Source: JAMOAD01 sp023621955 (GTDB taxonomy: Bacteria > Acidobacteriota > Aminicenantia > JAMOAD01). Taken from it: 21,349 nt of DNA. Made by a program: the position numbers and the translations under genes. The stretch is taken from the NCBI GenBank assembly GCA_035403085.1, contig DAONEM010000035.1, positions 1 through 21,349 on the forward strand. The letters are read 5' to 3'. Positions 7,966 through 14,796 of this stretch are shown here, one piece after another (within the stretch, counting starts at the first letter, position 1; every line of letters begins with the position of its first letter). The notes under the pieces were generated by a model. It was not told the origin of the DNA and ran no database searches. It saw only the letters and a list, made by a program, of their open reading frames with translations.

Positions 7966-8424
7966 CCTCTCCCCGTCTTGAGAGACCCTTTCCCCCTCTC
8001 GGAGGTTCTCCAGAATCCTCTCAAGGAGGCCGTCCAGAACCGACACCTCCTCTCGGGTCAGGTTTCTCAGGACCCTCTCCTCCAGGGTTCGGGAGATCTC
8101 CAGAAAGCTTCCGCTCAAGGAACGCCCCGGTTCGGTCAGGCTTACCAGGGTCACTCTTCGGTCGCTCTCGGACCTTCTCCGCTGGAGGTACCCGTTCTCT
8201 TCGAGTTTATCGACCAAGACCGTGACGGTGGAGACGCTCCTCTGAACCCTCTCGGCAAGGGTGTTCAAGGAGAGGCTCCCCTCCTGTAAAAGCTGGAAAA
8301 GAAGACTCCCGTGGGAGGGGACAAGACCCTGAACACCCCGCCGCTTAAGTTCTCGGACGATGAGGGCGTTCGCCTTTTCCCGGATACAGCCGATGCGGAA
8401 AACCGTACCCTGAGGTTCAATCAC
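7948..8424 (-). CDS. MarR-family transcriptional regulator
   Basis: A 158-residue winged-helix repressor of normal MarR length. The N-terminal helix is followed by LNTLAERVQRSVSTVTVLVD (HTH and recognition helix, residues 53-72). The wing SESDRRVTLVSLTEPG (85-100) carries the conserved Asp-x-Arg. The C-terminal helices would form the dimer. It starts with GTG 8424, which overlaps the TGA of the flavoprotein gene, so translation is coupled. MarR proteins sense phenolics, oxidants or drugs through the dimer interface. The single Cys13 near the N terminus could be a redox sensor, but that is speculation. The operon promoter carries a palindrome that fits autoregulation. Confidence 0.93.
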   Translation of the reverse strand: MIEPQGTVFRIGCIREKANALIVRELKRRGVQGLVPSHGSLLFQLLQEGSLSLNTLAERVQRSVSTVTVLVDKLEENGYLQRRRSESDRRVTLVSLTEPGRSLSGSFLEISRTLEERVLRNLTREEVSVLDGLLERILENLREGERVSQDGERPLSSR

Positions 8425-8987
8425 TGGGCGATCTTCTTTCCGATCTCCTCGGCTTTGGCCAAGAGTTCGGGCTTCTCCCGCACCGCGCCGGGCCCGCCGA
8501 GACCTGGGGCGACCATGAGCTCGGCCACTTCGAAGCCGATAGACTCCACGACCTGCCTCGTCTCTTCGAAGTACGAGGAGAAAGCCTCCGGAGTGGGCAT
8601 GTTCTGGACGAAGAGCATGACAGCCTTCTTCCCAGAGGCCAAGTTGGTTTTATGCCCGGCGGCCATGTTCAGGAAGGAGAAAAACCGGTCCACCAGGCCC
8701 TTGAGCTGAGCCGACATCTGCCCCATATAGACCGGGGAGCCGAGAATGATCGTATCGGCCTTATAGATCTCTTCCAGAAGCGGTTGTAGTTCGTCGACGG
8801 TGGCGCAATGGCCTCCATTGCCCTGACAGGCGTAGCAGGCTTGACATCCCTTCATCTTCAGACTGTTCAGGGAGACAAGTTTCGTCTCAGCCCCTTTGGA
8901 AGCCGCCGCTTTGAGAATTGTCTCCAGTAGCAGGGCCGTGTTGCCCTTGACGTTGGGACTACCGTTGAAGGCGAGGATCTTTTTCAT
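8421..8987 (-). CDS. NAD(P)H-dependent flavin oxidoreductase / iron-sulfur flavoprotein-like
   Basis: A 188-residue flavodoxin-fold protein. FNGSPNVKGNT (residues 8-17) is the FMN phosphate loop, and ILGSPVYMGQMSAQLKGLVDR (81-101) is the second FMN-binding signature. Between them Cys48, Cys51, Cys54 and Cys61 form C-x2-C-x2-C-x6-C, the compact motif that holds a 4Fe-4S cluster in archaeal and anaerobe iron-sulfur flavoproteins. Those proteins reduce oxygen, peroxide or quinone-like compounds. The start ATG at 8987 is chosen for GGAGG eight bases upstream. An upstream in-frame start at 9020 would lie over the promoter. It is the first gene of an operon with marR. The substrate is unknown. Confidence 0.9.
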   Translation of the reverse strand: MKKILAFNGSPNVKGNTALLLETILKAAASKGAETKLVSLNSLKMKGCQACYACQGNGGHCATVDELQPLLEEIYKADTIILGSPVYMGQMSAQLKGLVDRFFSFLNMAAGHKTNLASGKKAVMLFVQNMPTPEAFSSYFEETRQVVESIGFEVAELMVAPGLGGPGAVREKPELLAKAEEIGKKIAQ

Positions 8988-9016
8988 CTCCAAAACCTCC
9001 GATCTGGGAATACTCC

Positions 9017-9045
9017 ACAATAGTTCGATATCTAACCATTGTCAA
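9017..9045 (-). promoter_or_regulatory. Promoter and MarR-type operator of the flavoprotein-marR operon
   Basis: Minus strand: TTGACA (9040-9045), 17-nt spacer, TATTGT (9017-9022). A 26-bp near-palindrome (9017-9042), with arms ACAAT-x-GTT-x around the centre GATATC, runs from the -35 through the -10. Only two base pairs of the 13 fail to match. A repressor bound here would block RNA polymerase. Confidence 0.75.
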
Positions 9046-9071
9046 GCACTCTCCCCTTTCGGGGCCTCCTC

Positions 9072-9695
9072 TCAAAGGGTTCCAAAGAGGCGGTCTCCGG
9101 CGTCACCGAGACCGGGAACGATATACCCTTTCCCGTTGAGCCCCTCGTCGACGGCGGCCACGTAGATGTCCACGTCAGGATGCTCCCGCTCCACCCTGGC
9201 GATCCCTTCGGGGGCGGCGATGATGGAGAGAATCCGGATCGAGACCGGAGCGAACCTCTTTATCTCAAAGATTGCCTCGGTCAGGGAGCCTCCCGTTGCG
9301 AGCATCGGGTCCAGGAGGAAGACGTTCCGCTCGGAGATATCCTTGGGAAGCTTCAGGTAGTACTTTACCGGAGCGAGGGTCTCCTCGTTCCGGTAAAGCC
9401 CGATATGGCCGACCTTGGAGTTGGGAACCAGGTTCTGGAGAACGTCCACCATCCCCAGCCCCGCCCGGAGGATCGGGACAAAGGCCACGGCGTTCTCTTC
9501 CAAGACCTTGGCGGAGGTTTTCCTCAGAGGGGTCTCCACTTCCACATCCCGCAGGGGAAGGTCTCTTGTGGCTTCGTAGAGGAGGAGAAGGGAGATCTCG
9601 TTAAGAAGCTCTCGAAACATCTTCTTGTTGGTCTCCTTGTCACGAAGCCACGCCATTTTGTGATCGATCAGAGGGTGTCGGATCCAATGAAGCAT
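9072..9695 (-). CDS. upp: Uracil phosphoribosyltransferase
   Basis: A 207-residue cytoplasmic enzyme that joins uracil and PRPP to make UMP in pyrimidine salvage. The PRPP loop VFLLDPMLATGGSL is at residues 125-138. PILRAGLGM (74-82) and the C-terminal uracil-binding YIVPGLGDAGDRLFGT (191-206) are all canonical, and the length is exactly typical. The ATG at 9695 has GGGAGG upstream. It follows the OmpA-like gene by 61 nt, and a terminator-like hairpin ends only 12 nt before its ATG, so expression may be controlled by read-through. Downstream, a CCCC-GAAA-GGGG hairpin (9056-9067) has no T-run. Confidence 0.97.
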   Translation of the reverse strand: MLHWIRHPLIDHKMAWLRDKETNKKMFRELLNEISLLLLYEATRDLPLRDVEVETPLRKTSAKVLEENAVAFVPILRAGLGMVDVLQNLVPNSKVGHIGLYRNEETLAPVKYYLKLPKDISERNVFLLDPMLATGGSLTEAIFEIKRFAPVSIRILSIIAAPEGIARVEREHPDVDIYVAAVDEGLNGKGYIVPGLGDAGDRLFGTL

Positions 9696-9707
9696 TTCAA
9701 CCTCCCG

Positions 9708-9747
9708 AAAAAGTGAGCCACAAATCAAGTCCCCTTGTGGCGAAGGG
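9708..9747 (-). terminator. Intrinsic terminator or attenuator between the OmpA-like gene and upp
   Basis: Minus strand: the perfect 7-bp stem GCCACAA/TTGTGGC (9741-9735 with 9723-9717), 11-nt loop, four bases, then TTTTT (9712-9708). An alternative hairpin, CCCTT/AAGGG (9747-9743 with 9736-9732), shares two stem bases with it and so excludes it. The upp SD begins almost directly after the T-run. Confidence 0.6.
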
Positions 9748-9756
9748 AGAGAGTGT

Positions 9757-10974
9757 TTAGCTCTTCGCCAACTCAACCCGCCGGTTCTGCGCTCTTCCCG
9801 CCGCCGTCCCGTTATTTCCGACAGGCTTTTCGGAACCATAGCCGACACTCCGCAGCCGGGCCCCGTCGACTCCCCCCTTGACCAGGTACGCCTTGACCGC
9901 ATCGGCTCTCTCTTGGGAGAGGGCTTTGTTGCGGGCAAGGGAGCCCGTATTATCCGTATGACCCTCCACGGTGATCTTGAGAGAGCCATCGGCCTTCAGG
10001 AGGGTCACGATTCTATCGAGAACCGCTTTCGACTCCGCCCGGATGACGGCGGAATCGGTGTCGAAGTTGATCCCGTAGACCCTGGTTCGCCCGAACCGGG
10101 CCAGATCTTCGGCCATCTGTTTCTGAACACCCGTGGAGGGCTTCCAGTGGGGACAACTCCCGACCTGTTTGGATTGTCGCTTCCCGTTCCAAAGACCAGG
10201 AGTCTGGTCGAGCTCCCCCTTCCTCCACCAGAGCCCGTAGAATTCCGATCCATCCGGCGTGAAGACAAGTATCGCCGGGCCGGAATCGCCGTTCTCCCGC
10301 CACTGGAACTTCAGGATTCTCCCGTCGATTCCCCCGGAGAGAGTCCCCCCTCTGAGCTCATAGCAACCGGTCACCAGGGAGTCCTCCTTGAGGATATGGA
10401 AGAGGCTGAAGCTACTGTCGTAGGTCCCCGAAACGTCGGCTATGGGAGTCTTCGTCAACTGCTCCCCATAGCCCCTGAACTCCATGAGTTCCGTCCACTC
10501 GGGATCCCCGTGGTTGTCTTTAAGGGTCAGTCTCAACCACCTTCCGGGGAGAGGCTTGGGCACAAGGAAGCTCTGGTGATCCGCCCGATCCTTCAGCTTC
10601 ACCGCAAGAAGGGGAGAGAATCCCGCAACAGCGCTCTGGTCGGAAATCTCCACTAAGACGTTGTTGGCTCCGCGCCCATCCCCGTCGATCGAGGCCGTGT
10701 CAAACTCAACCCTCTTGAGAGTGGTTTTCTCGGGAAGGGCGATCACGAAGACATTCCCGTTGATCTCCCCGGTTTCACAGGCCCACCCCGTGTCACTCCT
10801 CTCGTCGATAATCCAGAGAGGCTCCCAGCCTCCATAGTTGGAGGGGCTCTTCACGATGAGGGCGCCGGAGTAGAAGGATACCACCGAGGCTTCGCCCTTC
10901 TGTTGGGCCGAAAGCGGCATGAAGAGAAGAACTGCGAAGAGGAAGAAGAGAGAGGTAGCCTTTGCTCTTTTCAT
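9757..10974 (-). CDS. Secreted OmpA-family protein with N-terminal discoidin-like domain
   Basis: A 405-residue envelope protein. Residues 1-23 are a signal peptide (KRAK, hydrophobic core, LSA-Q cleavage). Residues ~27-170 look like an F5/8-type C (discoidin) beta-sandwich: WIIDERSDTGWACE, RWLRLTLKDNHGDPEWTELMEFRGYG. A middle part (~180-280, VSGTYDSSFSLFHI, FTPDGSEFYGLWW) is a beta-rich domain I cannot name. The last ~115 residues are an OmpA peptidoglycan-binding domain with INFDTDSAVI, VEGHTDNTGS, NKALSQERADAVKAYL and NRRVEL. There is no beta-barrel or lipobox, so it is probably a soluble periplasmic wall-bound protein. Start chosen at ATG 10974 with GGAGG upstream. It precedes upp. Confidence 0.85.
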   Translation of the reverse strand: MKRAKATSLFFLFAVLLFMPLSAQQKGEASVVSFYSGALIVKSPSNYGGWEPLWIIDERSDTGWACETGEINGNVFVIALPEKTTLKRVEFDTASIDGDGRGANNVLVEISDQSAVAGFSPLLAVKLKDRADHQSFLVPKPLPGRWLRLTLKDNHGDPEWTELMEFRGYGEQLTKTPIADVSGTYDSSFSLFHILKEDSLVTGCYELRGGTLSGGIDGRILKFQWRENGDSGPAILVFTPDGSEFYGLWWRKGELDQTPGLWNGKRQSKQVGSCPHWKPSTGVQKQMAEDLARFGRTRVYGINFDTDSAVIRAESKAVLDRIVTLLKADGSLKITVEGHTDNTGSLARNKALSQERADAVKAYLVKGGVDGARLRSVGYGSEKPVGNNGTAAGRAQNRRVELAKS

Positions 10975-11003
10975 GAAACCTCCACTGGACTTGTTCTCCC
11001 CCA

Positions 11004-11032
11004 AGGATAGAAGAGTTCTTTCGAGAAATCAA
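11004..11032 (-). promoter_or_regulatory. Promoter of the OmpA-like gene
   Basis: TTGATT (11027-11032), 17-nt spacer, TATCCT (11004-11009), about 30 nt before the ATG at 10974. Spacing and -35 are good. Confidence 0.6.
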
Positions 11033-11075
11033 GCGGAGTCTGCCCCCTGGACGGGCTGAAGCCCAGAGATAGCTC

Positions 11076-11235
11076 TAAAACGGAGTGTCCCTTGTAGAGC
11101 CGAAGCGCTTTAGAGGTATTCCCCTCCTACTTCCCTTTGCAGATTCAGCGGAGTGTCCGCTTTGAGTGGAGAGACTCTTGGAGGCACTTTGTCGTCCTGA
11201 TCCGTAAAATGGAGTGTCCCTTGTAGACTGGAAGC
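11076..11235. repeat. Three GGAGTGTCC copies within an intergenic imperfect direct repeat
   Basis: The spacer 11005-11401 has no gene. Two 31-nt units (11076-11106 and 11205-11235) match at 27 positions, sharing TAAAA, then GGAGTGTCCCTTGTAGA, then GAAGC. The 9-mer GGAGTGTCC occurs at 11082, 11150 and 11211. The middle copy is embedded in the hairpin AGCGGA-GTG-TCCGCT (11147-11161). A GGGC-TGAA-GCCC hairpin lies at 11053-11064. No transposase is near. The units could be operators, a relic of a mobile element end or part of a small RNA. Confidence 0.6.
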
Positions 11236-11388
11236 CTCTGCGGAAGGGGTCCTCCCCTCACGCGCCGGCCTTGCAGAGGCTGCCTCTCCCCTGAAAGGAG
11301 GAGGCCCAGGAGTTCAAGGCGGAGAGAGCGCTTCCCGGCTTTCTCAAAGAATCGCCTCTTCTCTCTCCCCCCATTAAGATTCTTGTTG

Positions 11389-11394
11389 TATACT
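11389..11394 (+). promoter_or_regulatory. Candidate -10 of the DUF3788 gene
   Basis: TATACT ends 7 nt before the ATG at 11402. No -35 and no SD are visible. If used, the mRNA would be leaderless. Confidence 0.3.
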
Positions 11395-11401
11395 TCTCTC
11401 C

Positions 11402-11821
11402 ATGTCTTCCTATTTTACCGATCCCTCCTCGCCACCCGACCCTGAGACACTCCTCCTCGCTCTTGGAAGATGCGCTCCCCTCTGGAAGAGCTTCCGTGAA
11501 GAGACCTACAGCCGCTTTCCCCAAGCCCTGGAGGTTTGGAAATACTACGGCGCCGGATCGGGGTGGGTGATGAAGTTTCTCGTGGGAAATAAGAACCTCT
11601 TCTTCGTTATCCCCCTCAAAGAGTGCTTCCGTATCAACTTCGTCCTCGGTGAAAAGGCTGTTCAGAGAGCCTTGTCTACCCCTCTTCCCGTTGAGGTGGA
11701 AAAGACTCTCCGAGAGGGACACCCATACCCCGAAGGAAGAAGCATCTCCTTGGAGATCTCCCAGGAGAGCGACCTCTCCCTGGGGATGGAAATCTTGGGC
11801 ATCAAACTCTTGGGGGCCTAG
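11402..11821 (+). CDS. DUF3788 family protein
   Basis: A 139-residue protein of unknown function. After a Pro-rich start it contains ALEVWKYYGAGSGWVMKFLVGNKNLFFVIPLKECFRINFVLGEKAV. The Trp-Lys-x-Tyr-Gly, Gly-Trp-x-x-Lys and aromatic beta-strand pattern are typical of DUF3788, a small single-domain family. It ends with an alpha/beta segment (ISQESDLSLGMEILGIKL). No signal peptide or metal motif is seen. The ATG has no SD, and a TATACT lies 7 nt upstream. The next gene begins one codon after its TAG, in the same frame. Family assignment is likely; function is unknown. Confidence 0.75.
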   Translation: MSSYFTDPSSPPDPETLLLALGRCAPLWKSFREETYSRFPQALEVWKYYGAGSGWVMKFLVGNKNLFFVIPLKECFRINFVLGEKAVQRALSTPLPVEVEKTLREGHPYPEGRSISLEISQESDLSLGMEILGIKLLGA

Positions 11822-11824
11822 ACC

Positions 11825-13144
11825 GTGCGACCTACCGAGAGAGAGAGAGGTGAGAACCCTCCTGCGACCCTCCCCGAGAGGTTCCCCGCCTCTCTGAGCG
11901 ACCGGTTCATCTCCCTCCTCTGGAACGTCGGAGAGATCGTGGTTCAGCTGGAGATGGTCTTCTCCCACGTTCTCGACAGAACACGGCTGAGACGCGCATT
12001 GGATTCCATCCTGGACGTGGAACCCGTTCTCGGATGCCGCTGGATTCCCTCTTCTCCCTACCCCTATTGGGAGCGTCTCCCCTTAGACCGGAGAGAGAAC
12101 CTTACCCTTCTCGAAGACGAGAGAGCCTACGAAGCCTACAGGAACTCGCCGGTAGACCCGCGGGTGGGACCGGCCCTGCATGGTGGCCTCCTCTCCCTCC
12201 CCGGAGGGGATCGGCTGATCCTAAAGTTCGCCCACGAGGCCACCGATGCGGGAGGCGCCAAAGAGTGCGCGGCCCTCTTGGGAAAGATCTACACCACCCT
12301 CGGGGAAGGCCGGGAGGGGACACCCAAGCCCATCATCTCCGGAACCCGAAGCCTAAGGAGTGTACTCAAGCGGGTGCCCTGGAACGCCTACCCCCGAACC
12401 CTAGCCGAAGCCTGGGAGGATTTCAGACTCTTCTCCAAGAGAGCCCCCATCTATAACCCCTTCGAAAGGGGTGAACCCTCGGGATGCAGATTTCTCTTCA
12501 GGGAGTTCTCCGCCGAGAGGGTCCGGAGGATCTCCTCCGCGGGGAAGACCGTTCAGGCGACGATCAACGATCTTTTTTTAACGGCCTTTCTCCGGGCTCT
12601 GGCCAAGGCCCGTCATGGCGATCCTTCCCGGATCGTCACGGCCACAACGGTCGACCTTCGCAAGTGGTACCTGCCCGAAGGCACCCCCTCAAGGATCTGC
12701 AACCTCAGCGCCTTGGAGTTTATCGAGATGAAGATCGGGCTCTCCGAGAGCTTCTCCGAAACTCTGAGGAGGATCCGCCGGATCATGGAGAAGAAGAAGA
12801 GAGGGCTGATCGGCCTCAACTTCGCCGGATGGCTCCCCATCGCGAAGTTCGCCAACCACAACCTCATGACGAAGGTGATCCTCCATACCAAGAGGAACAT
12901 GGAGAGAGACCGCAGGGTGATCCCTCTCTTCACAAACCTCGGAGCCATCCCCGAAGAGACTCTCTCCTTCGACGGCCCTCCTCTTCTGGCCAGGGTGATC
13001 CCCCCCGGGGTCTACCCTCCCTGGTTGTGCTTCGGCCTAAGCGGGTACAAAGGGAGCATCACCCTCTCCGCAGGGACAACCCCCGAGGCTTGTTCCACCG
13101 TCGAGAGCCTGTGGGAGAGAATGGAAGAAGAGCTTCCCCTCTGA
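11825..13144 (+). CDS. Condensation-domain/acyltransferase-like protein (HxxxD superfamily)
   Basis: A 439-residue cytoplasmic protein with the two-lobed layout of the CoA-dependent acyltransferase/condensation superfamily (alcohol acetyltransferase, PapA, WES and NRPS C domains). The key motif is FAHEATDAGG, with His137 and Asp141 giving H-x3-D, although the usual paired His is Ala here. ATINDLFLTAFLRALAKA and TATTVDLRKWYLPEG match the second-half helix and the strand that follows it. No carrier protein or adenylation domain is near, so it is stand-alone. The start is GTG 11825, the earliest possible after an in-frame TAG at 11819, with a weak GGGGG. The acyl donor and acceptor are unknown. 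The superfamily call is firmer than an enzymatic one. Confidence 0.75.
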   Translation: MRPTERERGENPPATLPERFPASLSDRFISLLWNVGEIVVQLEMVFSHVLDRTRLRRALDSILDVEPVLGCRWIPSSPYPYWERLPLDRRENLTLLEDERAYEAYRNSPVDPRVGPALHGGLLSLPGGDRLILKFAHEATDAGGAKECAALLGKIYTTLGEGREGTPKPIISGTRSLRSVLKRVPWNAYPRTLAEAWEDFRLFSKRAPIYNPFERGEPSGCRFLFREFSAERVRRISSAGKTVQATINDLFLTAFLRALAKARHGDPSRIVTATTVDLRKWYLPEGTPSRICNLSALEFIEMKIGLSESFSETLRRIRRIMEKKKRGLIGLNFAGWLPIAKFANHNLMTKVILHTKRNMERDRRVIPLFTNLGAIPEETLSFDGPPLLARVIPPGVYPPWLCFGLSGYKGSITLSAGTTPEACSTVESLWERMEEELPL

Positions 13145-13206
13145 CGCTCCGCCCCTCTTTCAAACCTCTCCCCGGTGCGCTGACCGCCTTATGGGACGCC
13201 TGCCTT

Positions 13207-13647
13207 CTACTCTTTCTCCTCTCCTTCCAGGGCTGGACCTCGGCCGACGACCATTTTCCCCTTGTAGTATCGGGCTTGTACCTCCTGAGACCTTTTGAGA
13301 AAGGCTTCCATCCCTTGATGCTCGATTACGCTTAAGTTGAAGACCTTCGTGTTGTGGGGAAGAACCTCCGCCCGGTGTGAGGCGGGGTTCAACCTCTTGC
13401 AGGGGTACTCTTGACACTGATAGCAAAAGTCGTGCCCCCGAGAGGTGATACAGCCATAGGTGTCGCAAGGGGTCTCCAGGACAGGACAATGTCCCTCGAG
13501 GGCTCTACACCCTTGGCAGGGAAGTTTCTCCCGGGGAATCCCCTTTTCGACTAACGCTTCCAGAAGGAGAGAGTTCTCTCCGGCCAGGTAGAGCGGACAG
13601 ATCGCGCAGTGAATGCCACAGGGAGCGACGAGTTCGGATCTCTTCAC
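13207..13647 (-). CDS. DUF3795 cysteine-rich protein
   Basis: A 146-residue protein with eleven cysteines: CGIHCAICPLY at the N terminus, then PCQGC, GHC, TPC, YGC and FCYQCQEYPC in the middle. This is the DUF3795 pattern, which probably binds zinc or Fe-S; no function is known. The family is frequent in anaerobes. The start is GTG 13647, which has AGGAGG six bases upstream and sits just downstream of a perfect TATAAT. The longer ATG at 13710 would lie upstream of the predicted transcript start. It converges with the acyltransferase-like gene, 62 nt away, with no clear terminator. The spacer to the upstream subtilase (13648-13821) holds its own promoter. Confidence 0.85.
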   Translation of the reverse strand: MKRSELVAPCGIHCAICPLYLAGENSLLLEALVEKGIPREKLPCQGCRALEGHCPVLETPCDTYGCITSRGHDFCYQCQEYPCKRLNPASHRAEVLPHNTKVFNLSVIEHQGMEAFLKRSQEVQARYYKGKMVVGRGPALEGEEKE

Positions 13648-13671
13648 ACAGAACCTCCTTTCTTTTCTCTC

Positions 13672-13677
13672 ATTATA
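13672..13677 (-). promoter_or_regulatory. -10 element of the DUF3795 gene
   Basis: TATAAT on the minus strand, 24 nt before the GTG at 13647. The -35 is poor: TTCTCA lies only 15 nt further upstream. Confidence 0.5.
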
Positions 13678-13821
13678 GAACGTTTTGATAGATGAGAAGG
13701 ACCCCCTCACCTCCCTCCGCCGGGGCTCTCCTCGACTCTCTCACACCCCTGACGGCTCCCTACAGACTCCCTCCCTGGGAGGCAAACGCTTCCGGGAGCG
13801 GGAAGACCGGCGAAGTTTTCT

Positions 13822-14703
13822 CTACTTCTCCATGGTCTTTTTCAGGGCGGCAAAGGCGTCGACCGCGTGGGGCGCCCTCTCCCCTTCAAAGGTATAGGGG
13901 AAGGATGTCTCCTGCAGTATAGACCGGCACTCTTTCGCGCCCATAGTAGGCTTGATCGATCTCATCATGGCGACGATCCCGCCCAGAACAGGCGATGTTG
14001 ACGAAACCGATAAAAAGGGCGGGTTCCACCATGTTTTTTCTCCGCTTCTCAGTTTCTGATACTCGGCGATCGGAACTATCGAATAGTCGTAATGGTAGAT
14101 GTTGACATCGGCTTCCCGCCCGTCGTCTTTCCCTGACCAAAGGCCGGTCGGCATGATATTACCGGGGTGTCCGGTATGGATGAAGACGGTGATGATCCCC
14201 GCCCGATGGGCGCGGTCCAGGGCCGCGTTGAGTATGGGTTTGTACTCCTTTTTTATCGCGGCCTGTGAGTAGGTCAGAATATCGATCTTGTGGGAGATGG
14301 CCCAATCTATGGCCTTAGCGAGGATCTCCGCATGAGTCTCCGGCTTCTCGAAGGGGACGGTGTTCAGGGCGAAGATTTCGGCCTCCGGGGCAACTTCATG
14401 TAGGGTGTTGGCCATCCAATACCCATGCCACTCCTGATCGGTCAGAAACTCCTCACCCCCTTCGACGAAGTTCTCGCCCCCGGCATAGAGTTGGGGGTGA
14501 GATTTCATGGCAAAACTGTGGTCGAGGATTCCCACTTTGACACCTTTGCCTTTCGATAAGCCCTGTGCTTCGTGGAGCCGGTGGAGAGAGAAGAAGGTCA
14601 TCCTGCTGTTGGCATCCGGAAAGACCATGATGGATCGGGGATCGTCGGAAAACATGGGTTTGAAGAGCAAAAGGAGAGCCAAGATTAAAATGACTTTTTT
14701 CAC
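13822..14703 (-). CDS. Secreted subtilisin-like (S8-type) protein with divergent active-site motifs
   Basis: A 293-residue protein with a signal peptide (KKVILILALLLLFKPMFS, residues 2-19). Subtilase landmarks are present but altered. Asp61 lies in VGILDHSF, where D-T-G or D-S-G is usual. His92 lies in HGYWMANTL. Ser235 lies in SSTSPVLGGIVAMM, where G-T-S-x-A is usual. The oxyanion region reads TVFIHTGHPGN, with Asn180. Between them AAIKKEYKPILNAALDRAHRAG matches the S8 helix and strand order. All three triad residues survive, so it may still be a protease. There is no recognisable propeptide. Start: GTG 14703 with AGGAGG. It lies 93 nt after the UvrD-type gene. A pseudoenzyme is an alternative. 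Confidence 0.75.
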   Translation of the reverse strand: MKKVILILALLLLFKPMFSDDPRSIMVFPDANSRMTFFSLHRLHEAQGLSKGKGVKVGILDHSFAMKSHPQLYAGGENFVEGGEEFLTDQEWHGYWMANTLHEVAPEAEIFALNTVPFEKPETHAEILAKAIDWAISHKIDILTYSQAAIKKEYKPILNAALDRAHRAGIITVFIHTGHPGNIMPTGLWSGKDDGREADVNIYHYDYSIVPIAEYQKLRSGEKTWWNPPFLSVSSTSPVLGGIVAMMRSIKPTMGAKECRSILQETSFPYTFEGERAPHAVDAFAALKKTMEK

Positions 14704-14796
14704 CGTCTTCCTCCTGTATAGGCGCGGCTTAACCCTATAGAACGGTTTAACGGCTAAAAAAGTTCCCCTTCCTCGACACTCTTATCAGATATGAGG

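Noticed and set aside
9056..9067. CCCC-GAAA-GGGG hairpin after upp as a terminator
   Set aside because: Stable tetraloop, but no T-run follows.
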